In this document: positions 7,573 to 16,299 of the stretch, one piece after another
Layout of the letters: each line of letters starts with the position of its first letter
How positions within the stretch are numbered: the first letter of the stretch is position 1
Assembly: GCF_006717045.1 (NCBI RefSeq)
Contig: NZ_VFPH01000001.1
Location: 1,364,001-1,428,000 of the forward strand
Direction of reading: 5' to 3'
Source: Pseudonocardia cypriaca
GTDB lineage: Bacteria; Actinomycetota; Actinomycetes; Mycobacteriales; Pseudonocardiaceae
DNA length: 64,000 bases
Translations under genes and position numbers: made by a program
Notes under the pieces: model-generated
What the model was told of the DNA's origin: nothing
Database searches by the model: none
Seen by the model: the letters and a program-made list of their open reading frames with translations, nothing else

Positions 7573-8889
7573 GTGACCAGGCAAGGAGCAGCCGAGGACG
7601 AGGTCGTCGAGCTGACGTCGGAGCTCATCCGCATCGACACGACGAACACCGGTGACCTCGAGACGACGACGGGGGAGCGGGAGGCCGCCGAGTACGTGGC
7701 GGGGAAGCTCACCGAGGTCGGGTACGAGGTGGAGGTGCTCGATTCGGGGGCGCCGGGGCGGTCGAACGTGATCTGCCGGCTGGCCGGGGCTGATCCGTCG
7801 CGGGGGGCGCTGCTCGTGCACGGGCATCTCGACGTGGTGCCGGCCGACGCCGCCGAGTGGTCGGTGCACCCGTTCTCCGGGGCGGTGCAGGACGGCTACG
7901 TGTGGGGTCGGGGCGCGGTCGACATGAAGGACATGGTCGGCATGACGCTGGCCGTTGCGCGCCGGTTCAAGCGGGACGGGGTGGTGCCGCCGCGGGACAT
8001 CGTCTTCGCGTTCGTCGCGGACGAGGAGGCGGGTGGGTCGTACGGGGCGCAGTGGCTCGTGGAGCACCGTCCCGACCTGTTCGAGGGGTGTACCGAGGCC
8101 GTCGGGGAGGTGGGCGGGTTCTCGCTCACCCTCGGCGAGGACCAGCGGGTCTACCTCATCGAGGCGGCCGAGAAGGGCATCGCGTGGATGCGGCTGCGCG
8201 CCCGCGGCAAGCCGGGGCACGGGTCGTTCCTGCACGACGACAACGCCGTCACGCACGTGGCCGAGGCGGTTGCGCGGCTCGGGAACCACACGTTCCCGCT
8301 GGTGCTCACCGACACCGTCCGCGCGTTCCTCGAACAGATGTCGCAGCTGACCGGGCTGGAGTTCCCCGAGGACGACCTGGAGGGCGCGCTCGCGAAGCTC
8401 GGGCCCCTCTCGCGCCTCGTCGGGGCGACCATCCGCGACACCGCGAACCCGACCATGCTCTCGGCCGGGTACAAGGCGAACGTGATCCCGTCCACGGCGG
8501 AGGCAGTCGTCGACTGCCGGATGCTGCCCGGGCGGGAGGAGGCGTTCCTGCGGGAGGTCGACGAGCTGCTCGGCCCCGACGTCACGCGCGAGTGGGTGCA
8601 GCACCTGCCTGCGGTCGAGACGCCGTTCGGGGGCCCCCTGACCGAGGCGATGGCGGCCGCGCTGCGTGAGGAGGACCCCGGCGCGAAGACCGTGCCGTAC
8701 ATGCTCTCCGGCGGCACGGACGCCAAGTCGTTCGCCGAGCTCGGCATGCAGTGCTACGGGTTCGCCCCGCTGCGGTTGCCGCCGGACCTCGACTTCGCCT
8801 CGCTCTTCCACGGCATCGACGAGCGGGTGCCGGTGGACGCCCTGCAGTTCGGCACCCGGGTGCTCGACCGGTTCCTGCGGACCTGCTGA
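7573..8889 (+). CDS. M20 family metallopeptidase/deacylase
   Basis: A zinc-dependent M20/ArgE/DapE-type hydrolase of 438 aa. Visible metal-site motifs are LLVHGHLDVVP (metal His and following Asp), GRGAVDMKD (bridging Asp) and VADEEAGG (catalytic Glu and metal Glu). The dimerisation domain follows (GKPGHGS), and the last metal His is in SLFHGIDE. GTG 7573 is chosen because in-frame sequence upstream crosses the tRNA gene, and MTRQGAAEDEVVELTSELIR is a normal M20 N-terminus. The substrate cannot be read from the sequence. The stop overlaps the start of the SDR gene (TGATG), so the two are probably co-translated. Confidence 0.9.
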   Translation: MTRQGAAEDEVVELTSELIRIDTTNTGDLETTTGEREAAEYVAGKLTEVGYEVEVLDSGAPGRSNVICRLAGADPSRGALLVHGHLDVVPADAAEWSVHPFSGAVQDGYVWGRGAVDMKDMVGMTLAVARRFKRDGVVPPRDIVFAFVADEEAGGSYGAQWLVEHRPDLFEGCTEAVGEVGGFSLTLGEDQRVYLIEAAEKGIAWMRLRARGKPGHGSFLHDDNAVTHVAEAVARLGNHTFPLVLTDTVRAFLEQMSQLTGLEFPEDDLEGALAKLGPLSRLVGATIRDTANPTMLSAGYKANVIPSTAEAVVDCRMLPGREEAFLREVDELLGPDVTREWVQHLPAVETPFGGPLTEAMAAALREEDPGAKTVPYMLSGGTDAKSFAELGMQCYGFAPLRLPPDLDFASLFHGIDERVPVDALQFGTRVLDRFLRTC

Positions 8890-9659
8890 TGGACCTCACG
8901 GGCAAAGGTGCCCTCGTCACGGGAGGTGCATCGGGGATCGGGGCGGCTGCGGTGCGGCGGCTCGCCGCGGCCGGGGCGCGGGTCGCCGTCGCCGATCGGG
9001 ACGAGGCCGCGGCGCAGGAGCTGGCAGGTGAGGTCGGCGGGATCGCGCTCGGCGGGGACGTCGCCGAACCCGAGCGCATGCCCGCCCACGTCGCAGCCGC
9101 CGAGCACGCCTTCGGCGGGTTGGACGTCGTGCTGCTCAACGCCGGGGTCACGGCGGGCCAGTCGGGGGTGGAGGACCTCGACGTGGCCGGCTACCGCCGG
9201 ATCGTCGGCGTGAACGTCGACCACGTCGTGTTCGGCCTCGCCGCCGCGGTGCCCGCCCTGCGACGCGCCGGCGGCGGGCAGGTCATCGCCACCGCCTCGC
9301 TCGCCGGGCTCGTGCCTATGCCGGGCGACGCGCTGTACACGATGACCAAGCACGCCGTCGTGGGCTACGTGCGGGCGGCCGCGCCGGTGCTCGCGGCCGA
9401 CGGGATCCGCGTGAACGCGGTGTGCCCCGGCTTCGCCGACACCCCGCTGATCGCCCGGGCGAGACCGCAGTTCGGTGACTTCCCGCTGCTCACCGCCGAG
9501 GACGTGGCCGACGCGATCGAGACCGTGCTCGACCGCGGCGAGCCGGGGGAGTGCTGGTTCGTGCAGCCCGGCCGGGAGGCGGCGCCGTACGGGTTCCGGG
9601 GCGTGCCGGGGCCGGCAGGCGCGCCCCGTCCACCGGACGTGACGTGGTCTGATCACTAG
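8889..9659 (+). CDS. SDR family oxidoreductase
   Basis: A classical short-chain dehydrogenase of 256 aa. The Rossmann TGGASGIG motif is at residues 11-18, NAGV at about 87, the catalytic Ser in IATASLAG, and YTMTK supplies the YxxxK pair. The PCPGF-like VCPGFADTPL follows. Asp in VADRD at the end of beta-2 suggests NAD preference. ATG 8889 shares bases with the stop of the M20 peptidase gene. It converges on the aldo/keto reductase gene with a 4-nt overlap of 3' ends. The substrate is unknown. Confidence 0.9.
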   Translation: MDLTGKGALVTGGASGIGAAAVRRLAAAGARVAVADRDEAAAQELAGEVGGIALGGDVAEPERMPAHVAAAEHAFGGLDVVLLNAGVTAGQSGVEDLDVAGYRRIVGVNVDHVVFGLAAAVPALRRAGGGQVIATASLAGLVPMPGDALYTMTKHAVVGYVRAAAPVLAADGIRVNAVCPGFADTPLIARARPQFGDFPLLTAEDVADAIETVLDRGEPGECWFVQPGREAAPYGFRGVPGPAGAPRPPDVTWSDH

Positions 9660-10522
9660 CCCCCGATCGCGTCCAGCTCCGCGATCGCGTCCTCGGGCAG
9701 CTCGAGCCCGGCGCTTGCGACGTTCTCGCGAAGGTGTGCCACCGACGACGTCCCCGGGATCAGCAGGATGTTCGGGGACCTCTGCAGCAGCCACGCGAGC
9801 GCGACCGTCATCGGGGTCGCGTCGAGCTGCTTCGCGACGGACTCGAGGGCGTCGGACTGCAGCGGCGAGAAGCCGCCGAGGGGGAAGTACGGGACGTACG
9901 CGATGCCCTGCTGTGCGGTGAGGTCGACGAGGGCGTCGTCCTCGCGGCGGGCGATGTTGTAGAGGTTCTGCACGCAGACGACGGGCGCGATCGACCGGGC
10001 CTCGGCCAGCTGCTCGGCGGTGACGGTGCTGAGGCCGAGGTGGCGGATGAGCCCCTGCTGCTGCAGCTCGGCGAGCGCCTCGAACTGCGGAGCGAGGGAG
10101 CCCGGCTCGGGTCCCTCGACGCCGCCGAGGCGCAGGTTGACGACGTCGAGCGCGTCGAGACCGAGGTTGCGCAGGTTGTCGTGGACCTGGGCGCGCAGCT
10201 CGTCGGGGGTCCTGGCCGGCGGCCATCCGCCCTGCTCGTCGCGGCGGGCGCCGACCTTCGTGACGATGTGCAGGTCGTCCGGGTACGGGGCGAGCGCCTC
10301 GCGGATGAGGTGGTTGGTGACGTGCGGGCCGTAGAAGTCCGAGGTGTCGATGTGGTTGATGCCCAGCTCGACGGCCTCGCGCAGCACGGCGATCGCCGCG
10401 TCGTGGTCCTTCGGCGGCCCGAAGACGCCGGGGCCGGCGAGCTGCATGGCGCCGTAGCCGACGCGGGTGAGGTCGAGGTCGCCGACGCGGTAGCGGCCAC
10501 CGGGAAGATCGTGGGATGTCAT
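9656..10522 (-). CDS. Aldo/keto reductase
   Basis: A (beta/alpha)8 NADPH-dependent aldo/keto reductase of 288 aa. The catalytic tetrad appears as D and Y in HIDTSDFYG and K in IVTKVG; the usual His position reads VVNLRLG. The cofactor-binding C-terminal loop is LLIPGTSSVAHLREN. The start ATG 10522 is followed by MTSHDLPGGRYRVGDL. It is transcribed divergently from the XRE/MmyB regulator at 10625, a very common actinobacterial pairing in which the regulator controls the reductase. A palindromic site sits between them. Confidence 0.88.
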   Translation of the reverse strand: MTSHDLPGGRYRVGDLDLTRVGYGAMQLAGPGVFGPPKDHDAAIAVLREAVELGINHIDTSDFYGPHVTNHLIREALAPYPDDLHIVTKVGARRDEQGGWPPARTPDELRAQVHDNLRNLGLDALDVVNLRLGGVEGPEPGSLAPQFEALAELQQQGLIRHLGLSTVTAEQLAEARSIAPVVCVQNLYNIARREDDALVDLTAQQGIAYVPYFPLGGFSPLQSDALESVAKQLDATPMTVALAWLLQRSPNILLIPGTSSVAHLRENVASAGLELPEDAIAELDAIGG

Positions 10523-10567
10523 GCCGTCCACTGTCGTCGCCGGCCCCGGTGACAGGGAGGCCGGGAT

Positions 10568-10591
10568 CATCCTGGGGTCAGCAGGACCAGG
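10568..10591. promoter_or_regulatory. Shared operator-like site, copy 1 (TCCTG-N7-CAGGA)
   Basis: The inverted repeat TCCTG-N7-CAGGA (10570-10586) lies in the divergent promoter region of the aldo/keto reductase and XRE/MmyB genes. The surrounding 24 nt match 21 of 24 bases of 26277-26300, upstream of the LLM oxidoreductase gene. A plausible owner is the adjacent XRE regulator, by inference only. Confidence 0.5.
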
Positions 10592-10624
10592 GACCGAGGC
10601 GGCTCGCGAGCTTACGATGGGTCG

Positions 10625-11461
10625 GTGACCAGGCCGAACGCTCTGGGCGAGTACCTGCGTGCACGGCGCGAGCTCGTGGACCCCGCTGACGTCGGGCTGC
10701 ACGTGGCGGGGGTACGGCGAACGCCGGGCCTGCGCCGCGAGGAGGTCGCGACCCTCGCCGGCATCAGCGCCGACTACTACCTGCGGCTCGAGCAGGGGCG
10801 CGACCGGAACCCGTCGCCGCAGGTGCTCGAGGCGCTGGCGCGGGTGTTCGGGCTCGACGCCACCGCGACGCAGTACCTGCTGAGCCTCTCCACCGCTCGG
10901 CCACTGCGGTCGAAGCGGCCGCGCCGCGAGGTCGTGCCGGCGGGGATCCGCCAGCTGCTCGACGTCATCGGGCCGCCGGCGTTCGTCGAGAACCGCCTGT
11001 TCGACGTGCTCGCCGCGAACCGGCTCGCCACCGCCCTGTCGCCGAGGATCCGGCCGGGGGAGAACCGGATGCGGTCGCTGTTCCTCGACGAGGACGAGCA
11101 GGAGATGCACCCCGAGTGGGAGCGGTGGAGCGGTGGGATGGTCGCGGCGTTCCGCACGTCGCTCGGCACCGATGTCGACGATCCGCGGCTCGCGCAGCTC
11201 GTGGGCGAGCTGTCGCTCGGGAGCGAGCTGTTCCGGCAGCTGTGGGCGCGCCACGACGTCAAGCCGCTGGCCGGCGGGCTGACGCGGATGCGCCATCCGC
11301 GCGTCGGGATGCTCGAGCTGCGCCGCGAGAAGCTACCGATCGGCGACTCGGGCGGGCAGCTCCTCGTGATCTACCACGCGGAGCCGGGCTCGGAGACCGC
11401 AAGGGCGCTCGCGCTGCTCGACGCGCCGGCCCAGGACGAGCCACGTGCGGCTCGCGGGTGA
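10625..11461 (+). CDS. XRE family regulator with MmyB-like ligand-binding domain
   Basis: A 278-aa transcription factor. The N-terminal helix-turn-helix is at about 28-80 (PGLRREEVATLAGISADYYL and RLEQGRDRNPSPQVLEALAR). A C-terminal MmyB-type PAS-like domain follows (VENRLFDVLAANRLATAL, LRHP-like RMRHPRVGMLELRREKLP). This architecture is typical of actinobacterial regulators next to NAD(P)H oxidoreductases. GTG 10625 is the start. It is divergent from the aldo/keto reductase with 102 nt between starts. Confidence 0.9.
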   Translation: MTRPNALGEYLRARRELVDPADVGLHVAGVRRTPGLRREEVATLAGISADYYLRLEQGRDRNPSPQVLEALARVFGLDATATQYLLSLSTARPLRSKRPRREVVPAGIRQLLDVIGPPAFVENRLFDVLAANRLATALSPRIRPGENRMRSLFLDEDEQEMHPEWERWSGGMVAAFRTSLGTDVDDPRLAQLVGELSLGSELFRQLWARHDVKPLAGGLTRMRHPRVGMLELRREKLPIGDSGGQLLVIYHAEPGSETARALALLDAPAQDEPRAARG

Positions 11462-11465
11462 GGAG

Positions 11466-11705
11466 TCAGACGGAGAGCTCCGGCAGCATTCTGGAGCTGC
11501 GCCTTCTGCGCAGCACCACCTTTCGCACCCCGCCCGGGTAGAGGCGTACACGAGACAGCTCCCAGCCGCCGAACTCGGCCTGGATCGCCAGTCGTACCGC
11601 CGCGGTCATCCGGGACACGTCCCCCGGAAGCTGGACCGGGCGGTACTCCCAGTCCCCGTCGACCGAATCCCCCTCGACCGTGCCGGTCGGGCCGCTACGC
11701 GCCAC
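11466..11705 (-). CDS. DUF5703 family protein
   Basis: A 79-aa protein starting at GTG 11705 after GGAGGT. The core, WEYRPVQLPGDVSRMTAAVR and AEFGGWELSRVRLYPGGVRK, is characteristic of DUF5703, a small actinobacterial family of unknown function (Rv2137c-like). In mycobacteria it neighbours uppP, a histidine phosphatase, DUF3090 and SCO1664-family genes, all of which are nearby here. No catalytic motif is visible. Confidence 0.85.
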   Translation of the reverse strand: MARSGPTGTVEGDSVDGDWEYRPVQLPGDVSRMTAAVRLAIQAEFGGWELSRVRLYPGGVRKVVLRRRRSSRMLPELSV

Positions 11706-11802
11706 CGGCTCACCTCCCTAGCACCTCACCGCCACCTGACGCCCACGTGAACGCCGGGTGGAATGCCCACACGATAGGCCCGCCCGCCCGCGCGTGCCAC
11801 CA

Positions 11803-12747
11803 TCAGCGGACGTCGCTCACGTCGTCGAGCGCGGCGCGGATCTCCGCCGGGAGGATCAGGTTGTCGGCGGCCATCGAGGCCGTGAGCTGAGCCGCGTCGC
11901 GGGCGCCGACGATGGCAGCGGCGACACCCGGCTGGTCGCGCACCCAGGCCAGTGCGACGGACAGCGGCGACGTGCCGAGCCCGTCCGCGGCCGTCAGCAC
12001 GGCGTGGACGATCCGGGCCGCGTGTCCGGTGCGGCGGGCCTCGACGTACGGGGCGAGGTCGGGGGAGGCGCCGCGGGAGTCGGCGGGGGTGCCGTCGGCG
12101 TACTTGCCGGTGAGCACGCCGCGCCCCAGCGGCGCCCATGCGAGCACCCCGACGCCGTGGTGCAGCGCCGCGGGCAGCAGCTCGGGCTCCGGGTCGCGGC
12201 ACAGCAGCGAGTACTCCACCTGCGCCGAGACCGGCACGGTGACGCTGCCCAGCGCCCGCCCGTGCTCGGCCACCGTGGCGAGCTGCCAGCCCGCGGGCCC
12301 GACCAGCCCGGCGTAGCGGACCCGTCCCGAGTAGACCGCGACCTGCACGGCCGAGAGCGTCTCCTCGAGGGGGACGCGCGCGTCGAACCCGGGCAGCTGC
12401 CAGAGGTCGAGGTGGTCGGTGCCGAGGCGGTCGAGGACGGCGTCGAGCCCGGCCAGCAGCGTGCCGCGGGCCGCGCCGTCGCCGAGCGGGCCGCCGGGTA
12501 GGCCGCCGCGCCCCGCGAGGACGACGTCGTCGCGCCGGACCGCCGTGGCGAGCACCTCGCCGAGCACCTCCTGGGCGGCGCCGTGGCCGTAGCTCTCCGC
12601 GGTCTCGACGAGGGTGCCACCGGCCTCGACGAAGGCCGTGAGCTGCTCGGTCGCGTCCTCGACGCCGGTGGCGGCGCCCCAGGTCATCGTGCCGAGCCCG
12701 ATCTGCGAGACCTCCAGTCCGCTGCTCCCGACCCGTCGCCGCCGCAC
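11803..12747 (-). CDS. Aldo/keto reductase-fold protein with degenerate active site
   Basis: A 314-aa AKR-like barrel in the place usually held by the aldo/keto reductase of the uppP cluster. The fold motifs are kept (IGLGTMTWG, PLGRGVLTGKYADGTPADSR, SVALAWVRDQPGVAAAIVGA). The catalytic tetrad is not: the family DTAxxY reads ETAESY (E48, Y53), the ATK lysine is R80 (LAGRGG), and the QxH histidine is P119 (WQLPGFD). The family GVSN motif is GLVG. Only the tyrosine remains, so oxidoreductase activity is unlikely without another mechanism. The gene is divergent from uppP with a 51-nt gap. Confidence 0.85.
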   Translation of the reverse strand: MRRRRVGSSGLEVSQIGLGTMTWGAATGVEDATEQLTAFVEAGGTLVETAESYGHGAAQEVLGEVLATAVRRDDVVLAGRGGLPGGPLGDGAARGTLLAGLDAVLDRLGTDHLDLWQLPGFDARVPLEETLSAVQVAVYSGRVRYAGLVGPAGWQLATVAEHGRALGSVTVPVSAQVEYSLLCRDPEPELLPAALHHGVGVLAWAPLGRGVLTGKYADGTPADSRGASPDLAPYVEARRTGHAARIVHAVLTAADGLGTSPLSVALAWVRDQPGVAAAIVGARDAAQLTASMAADNLILPAEIRAALDDVSDVR

Positions 12748-12798
12748 GGGGGAAGCCTATGTGCGGCGGGCTCGGGGGCCCTCGGTACGGTCCCGCGA

Positions 12799-13620
12799 GT
12801 GACGTGGCTGGAAGTGATCGTGCTCGGTGTCGTGCAGGGACTGACGGAGTTCCTGCCGATCTCCTCGTCGGCGCACCTGCGGATCGTGTCGGAGGTGTTC
12901 TTCGGGCGGGACGCGGGCGCGGCCTTCACCGCGGTCACCCAGCTCGGCACGGAGGCGGCCGTGCTCGTCTACTTCGCGCGCGACATCGGACACCTGTTCC
13001 TCACGTGGGTGCGCGGCTTCCGCTTCCCGGCGGTCCGCGCCACCCCCGACTACCGGATCGCCTGGCTCGTGATCGTCGGGACGATCCCGATCGGCCTGCT
13101 CGGCTTCCTCTTCGAGCACCAGATCCAGACCGCGGCCCGCAACCTGTGGCTGATCGCGACCACGCTGGTGCTGTTCGGCCTGCTGCTCGGGCTCGCCGAG
13201 CGGCTCGGCCGGCAGCGCACGCAGCTGGAGCAGATGAAGCCCGCCGACGGCATCATCCTCGGCTTCGCGCAGGCCATGGCGCTGATCCCGGGGGTCTCCC
13301 GTTCCGGCGGCACGATCACCGCAGGCCTCTTCCTCGGCTTCACGCGCCAGGCGGCGGTGCGGTACTCGTTCCTGCTGGCGATCCCGGCCGTCGTCGCATC
13401 GGGGATCTTCCAGATCCCGGACGTGTTCTCGGGCGACGGGCCCACCGGGGTGCAGATGGTGGTGGCCACGGTGATCGCGTTCGCGATCGGCTTCGCATCG
13501 ATCGCGTGGCTCCTGCGCTACGTGGAGCACCACAGCGTCTACCTGTTCGTCTGGTACCGGGTGGCGCTGGGCGCGGTGCTGTTCGTCGCCCTGGGTGCGG
13601 GCTGGATCGCTGCCTACTGA
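12799..13620 (+). CDS. uppP: Undecaprenyl-diphosphatase
   Basis: An integral membrane phosphatase that recycles undecaprenyl pyrophosphate for peptidoglycan and wall polymer synthesis and confers bacitracin resistance. It has 273 aa and about 8 helices. The signature motifs are present: VQGLTEFLPISSSAHLRI (the E/P-S-S-S region) and ALIPGVSRSGGTIT (the PGxSRSG motif). GTG 12799 gives the canonical start VTWLEVIVLGVVQGLTEFLP. It sits in the conserved actinobacterial cluster with AKR, phosphatase, DUF3090 and SCO1664 genes, but here an NmrA/HxlR pair separates it from the latter three. Confidence 0.95.
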   Translation: MTWLEVIVLGVVQGLTEFLPISSSAHLRIVSEVFFGRDAGAAFTAVTQLGTEAAVLVYFARDIGHLFLTWVRGFRFPAVRATPDYRIAWLVIVGTIPIGLLGFLFEHQIQTAARNLWLIATTLVLFGLLLGLAERLGRQRTQLEQMKPADGIILGFAQAMALIPGVSRSGGTITAGLFLGFTRQAAVRYSFLLAIPAVVASGIFQIPDVFSGDGPTGVQMVVATVIAFAIGFASIAWLLRYVEHHSVYLFVWYRVALGAVLFVALGAGWIAAY

Positions 13621-13625
13621 ACCGC

Positions 13626-14492
13626 TCAGCGGAACGAGCCGGCGTGGCGGGCGGCCCACTCGGCGAACGTGCGTGCGGGCCGCCCGAGGACCCGCTCGAC
13701 GTCGGGGCTGATCCGCTGCTCGGCGGGTGTGGGCGCGCCGAGCACGGCGAGGGTCGTCTCGACCACCGGCGGGGGCATGAACCGCAGCATCTGCGCGCGG
13801 GCCTCGTCGGGGGTCTGCTCGACGAACCGCACCGGCTCGCCGATCGCCTCACCGATCGCATCGGCCTGCCGGCGAGGGGTGCACAGAACGGGGCCGGTCA
13901 GCTCGTAGACCTGGCCGGCGTGCCGGTCGTCGCGGAGGGCGGCCGCCCCGACCTCCGCGATGTCGGCGGGGTCGACGGTGGGCAGGCCGACGTCACCGAA
14001 CGGGGCGGCGACCGTGCGGCGGGTCCGAACGGACTCGGCCCACGCGTAGGCGTTGGAGGCGAAGCCGCCGGGACGCAGGATCGTCCACTCGAGGCCCGAC
14101 TGCCGGACGGCGTCCTCGAAGGACCGCGCAACGATCCCGTGCGAGGCCGAGTCGGGCCGGGTGACGACGCCTATCGAGGACAGCAGCACGACGCGGCCGA
14201 CCCCGACTTCCTTCGCGACGGCGAGGATGTCCCGCGGGCTGAGCAGGTGGGCGTTCATGCCGGCGTCCTGCAGGAACAGCGCGTCGGCTCCGTCGACGGC
14301 CGGCCGCAGGCTCTCGGGGTCGGTCAGGTCGACCGGCCGGAACCGCACTCCCTCCGCCACGTTCGCCGCCGACACGTTCCGCGAAACCGCCGTCACCCGC
14401 TCGCCCGCCGTCGCCAGAGCCGCCACCAGCGGGCGCCCCACGTTGCCGGTCGCTCCCGTCACCACGATCACGTTCGTTCTCCTCCCGGTCAT
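13626..14492 (-). CDS. NAD(P)H-binding NmrA-like protein
   Basis: An atypical short-chain (SDR a5-type) protein of 288 aa, with VTGATGNVGRPLVAAL (dinucleotide-binding GxxGxxG), LSSIGV and a C-terminal substrate-like part. Such proteins act as quinone reductases or redox sensors. It starts at ATG 14492 and faces the HxlR regulator gene, with 75 nt between starts. SDR/HxlR pairs of this kind are common, and the regulator probably represses it. The pair interrupts the otherwise conserved uppP-phosphatase order. Confidence 0.88.
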   Translation of the reverse strand: MTGRRTNVIVVTGATGNVGRPLVAALATAGERVTAVSRNVSAANVAEGVRFRPVDLTDPESLRPAVDGADALFLQDAGMNAHLLSPRDILAVAKEVGVGRVVLLSSIGVVTRPDSASHGIVARSFEDAVRQSGLEWTILRPGGFASNAYAWAESVRTRRTVAAPFGDVGLPTVDPADIAEVGAAALRDDRHAGQVYELTGPVLCTPRRQADAIGEAIGEPVRFVEQTPDEARAQMLRFMPPPVVETTLAVLGAPTPAEQRISPDVERVLGRPARTFAEWAARHAGSFR

Positions 14493-14567
14493 CTGCGTAC
14501 GGACCGGAAGCTACTGGCGCGGATACAGTAGGTACCCAGAGGAAAGTAATGGGCGGAGGGGCGTTCT

Positions 14568-14975
14568 GTGATCGAGAACACGAAGTGGACGGGCCAGGAG
14601 GCGGCCTGCCCGATCGCGCCGGTCGTCGACATCGTCTTCAGCCGGTGGACCACCCCCATCCTCTGGGCCCTCCACCAGCACGGGCGGCTGCGGTTCGTGG
14701 AGCTCGAACGGCGCGTCGCGACGATCACGCCCAAGGTCCTGACCCAGCGGTTGCGGCAGCTCGAACGCGACGGCCTCGTGCTGCGCACCTACCACCCCGA
14801 GGTCCCACCCCGGGTCGAGTACGAGATCACCGAGCTCGGGCGCAGCCTCGCGCCGGTGTTCGCGACGCTGACCGAGTGGGGCGCCGCCCACCTCCACGAG
14901 GTCGAGCGCGCCCGCCGGGACCACGACGACGCCCGCGAGCCGCTCGACCAGCGCACGTACGCTCGGCGCTCGTGA
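14568..14975 (+). CDS. HxlR family transcriptional regulator
   Basis: A 135-aa winged-helix protein with the family pattern: an N-terminal cysteine region (EAACPIAPVVDIVFSRWTTP) followed by RFVELERRVATITPKVLTQR and LRQLERDGLVLRTYHPEVPP. Cys16 could be redox- or electrophile-responsive, as in related YodB/HypR proteins (inference). GTG 14568 follows GGGCGGAGG. Its stop overlaps the GTG of the downstream phosphatase gene by 4 nt. Confidence 0.9.
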   Translation: MIENTKWTGQEAACPIAPVVDIVFSRWTTPILWALHQHGRLRFVELERRVATITPKVLTQRLRQLERDGLVLRTYHPEVPPRVEYEITELGRSLAPVFATLTEWGAAHLHEVERARRDHDDAREPLDQRTYARRS

Positions 14976-15655
14976 CGACGCTCATCCTGCTCCGCCACGG
15001 CCGGTCGGCGGCCAACGCCAACGGCGTGCTCGCGGGCCGCTCCGCGGGCGTCGAGCTCGACGACACCGGCCGGGCCCAGGCCGCGAAGCTGCCCGACCGG
15101 CTCGCCGGGGTACCGATCGCGGAGATCGTCTGCTCGCCCATGCTGCGCTGCGAGCAGACGGTCGCGCCGCTGGCCGGGGCCCGCGAGCTGGTCCCGATCA
15201 CCGAGCCGGAGCTGGCCGAGGTCGACTACGGCTCATGGACCGGCAGCGAGCTGAAGGAGCTGGTCAAGGAGCCGCTGTGGAAGGTCGTGCAGGCCCACCC
15301 GTCCGCGGCGGTGTTCCCGGGCGGCGAGGGGCTCGCCGGCATGCAGGCGCGTGCGGTGGCCGCGGTGCGCCGGCACGGAGCCCGGATCGCGGCCGAGCAC
15401 GGCCCGGAGGCGGTGTGGCTGGCGTGCAGCCACGGCGACGTGATCAAGTCGATCCTGGCCGACGCGCTGGCCACTCACCTGGACAACTTCCAGCGCATCG
15501 TGGTCGACCCGGGCTCGATCAGCGTCGTGCACTACACCGAGACCCGCCCGTTCGTGGCCCGCGTGAACGATCTGGGCGGCGACGTGGCCGGGCTCGTCCC
15601 ACCGCCGCCCTCCCGCGGTTCGGACGCCGTCGTGGGCGGTGACACCGGTGCCTAG
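14972..15655 (+). CDS. Histidine phosphatase family protein (MSMEG_4193 type)
   Basis: A 227-aa phosphoglycerate-mutase-fold phosphatase, the Rv2135c/MSMEG_4193 type. The catalytic RHG is in LILLRHGRSAANANG, and the second conserved His is in LACSHGDVIKSILAD. The Glu of the acid site is in ELAEVDYGSW. GTG 14972 overlaps the HxlR stop, so translation may be coupled. The next two genes are DUF3090 and SCO1664, the same order as in mycobacteria and streptomycetes. Its physiological substrate is not known. Confidence 0.9.
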   Translation: MTTLILLRHGRSAANANGVLAGRSAGVELDDTGRAQAAKLPDRLAGVPIAEIVCSPMLRCEQTVAPLAGARELVPITEPELAEVDYGSWTGSELKELVKEPLWKVVQAHPSAAVFPGGEGLAGMQARAVAAVRRHGARIAAEHGPEAVWLACSHGDVIKSILADALATHLDNFQRIVVDPGSISVVHYTETRPFVARVNDLGGDVAGLVPPPPSRGSDAVVGGDTGA

Positions 15656-15717
15656 GCCGCGTCCCAGCAGTCACGGACGTGCCGTCCGGGCCGTGGCGGT
15701 CTACCCTCGATGACGCC

Positions 15718-16287
15718 ATGACACGCGTCATCCACGTCTTCCGCCAGCCCGAGCGCTTCGTCGCGGGCACCGTCGGCGAGCCCGGCGACCGCTCGTTCTA
15801 CCTCCAGGCGATCCAGGAGGCGCGCACGGTGAGCGTGCTGCTGGAGAAACAGCAGGTGTCGGTCCTCGCCGACCGGATCAGCGCGTTGCTGCAGGAGGTG
15901 GCCCGCCGGTTCGGCTCCGACGGCCTCACCGACGAGGAGCCCCGCACCGACCTCGACCCCCTCGCGGTACCGCTCGAGGAGGAGTTCCGGGTCGGCACGA
16001 TGGGCCTCGGCTGGGACGCCGAGTCCGGTTCGATCGTGGTGGAGCTGCTCGCGGTCACCGAGGAGGAGGTCGACGAGTCCGTCGTCCTCGACGACACCGA
16101 GGAAGGGCCGGACGCCCTGCGCGTGTTCCTGTCGCCGGAGCAGGCTCGGGCGTTCGCCGACCGCGCCGAGCGCGTGGTGTCCGCTGGCCGGCCGCCGTGC
16201 CCGCTGTGCGCCGAGCCGCTCGACCCCCAAGGCCACGTCTGCGTGCGGCTCAACGGGTACCACCAGCGGTCCCCGGCCGAGGACTGA
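15718..16287 (+). CDS. DUF3090 family protein
   Basis: A 189-aa member of DUF3090 (Rv2134c-like), a near-universal actinobacterial family of unknown function. ATG 15718 gives MTRVIHVFRQPERFVAGTVG, the conserved N-terminus. The mid-section is acidic (VTEEEVDESVVLDDTEEGPD), and the C-terminus has a knuckle CPLCAEPLDPQGHVC that could bind zinc. It is always next to the SCO1664-family gene, here 12 nt downstream, suggesting joint function. Confidence 0.92.
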   Translation: MTRVIHVFRQPERFVAGTVGEPGDRSFYLQAIQEARTVSVLLEKQQVSVLADRISALLQEVARRFGSDGLTDEEPRTDLDPLAVPLEEEFRVGTMGLGWDAESGSIVVELLAVTEEEVDESVVLDDTEEGPDALRVFLSPEQARAFADRAERVVSAGRPPCPLCAEPLDPQGHVCVRLNGYHQRSPAED

Positions 16288-16299
16288 CGCGAGACTCGA

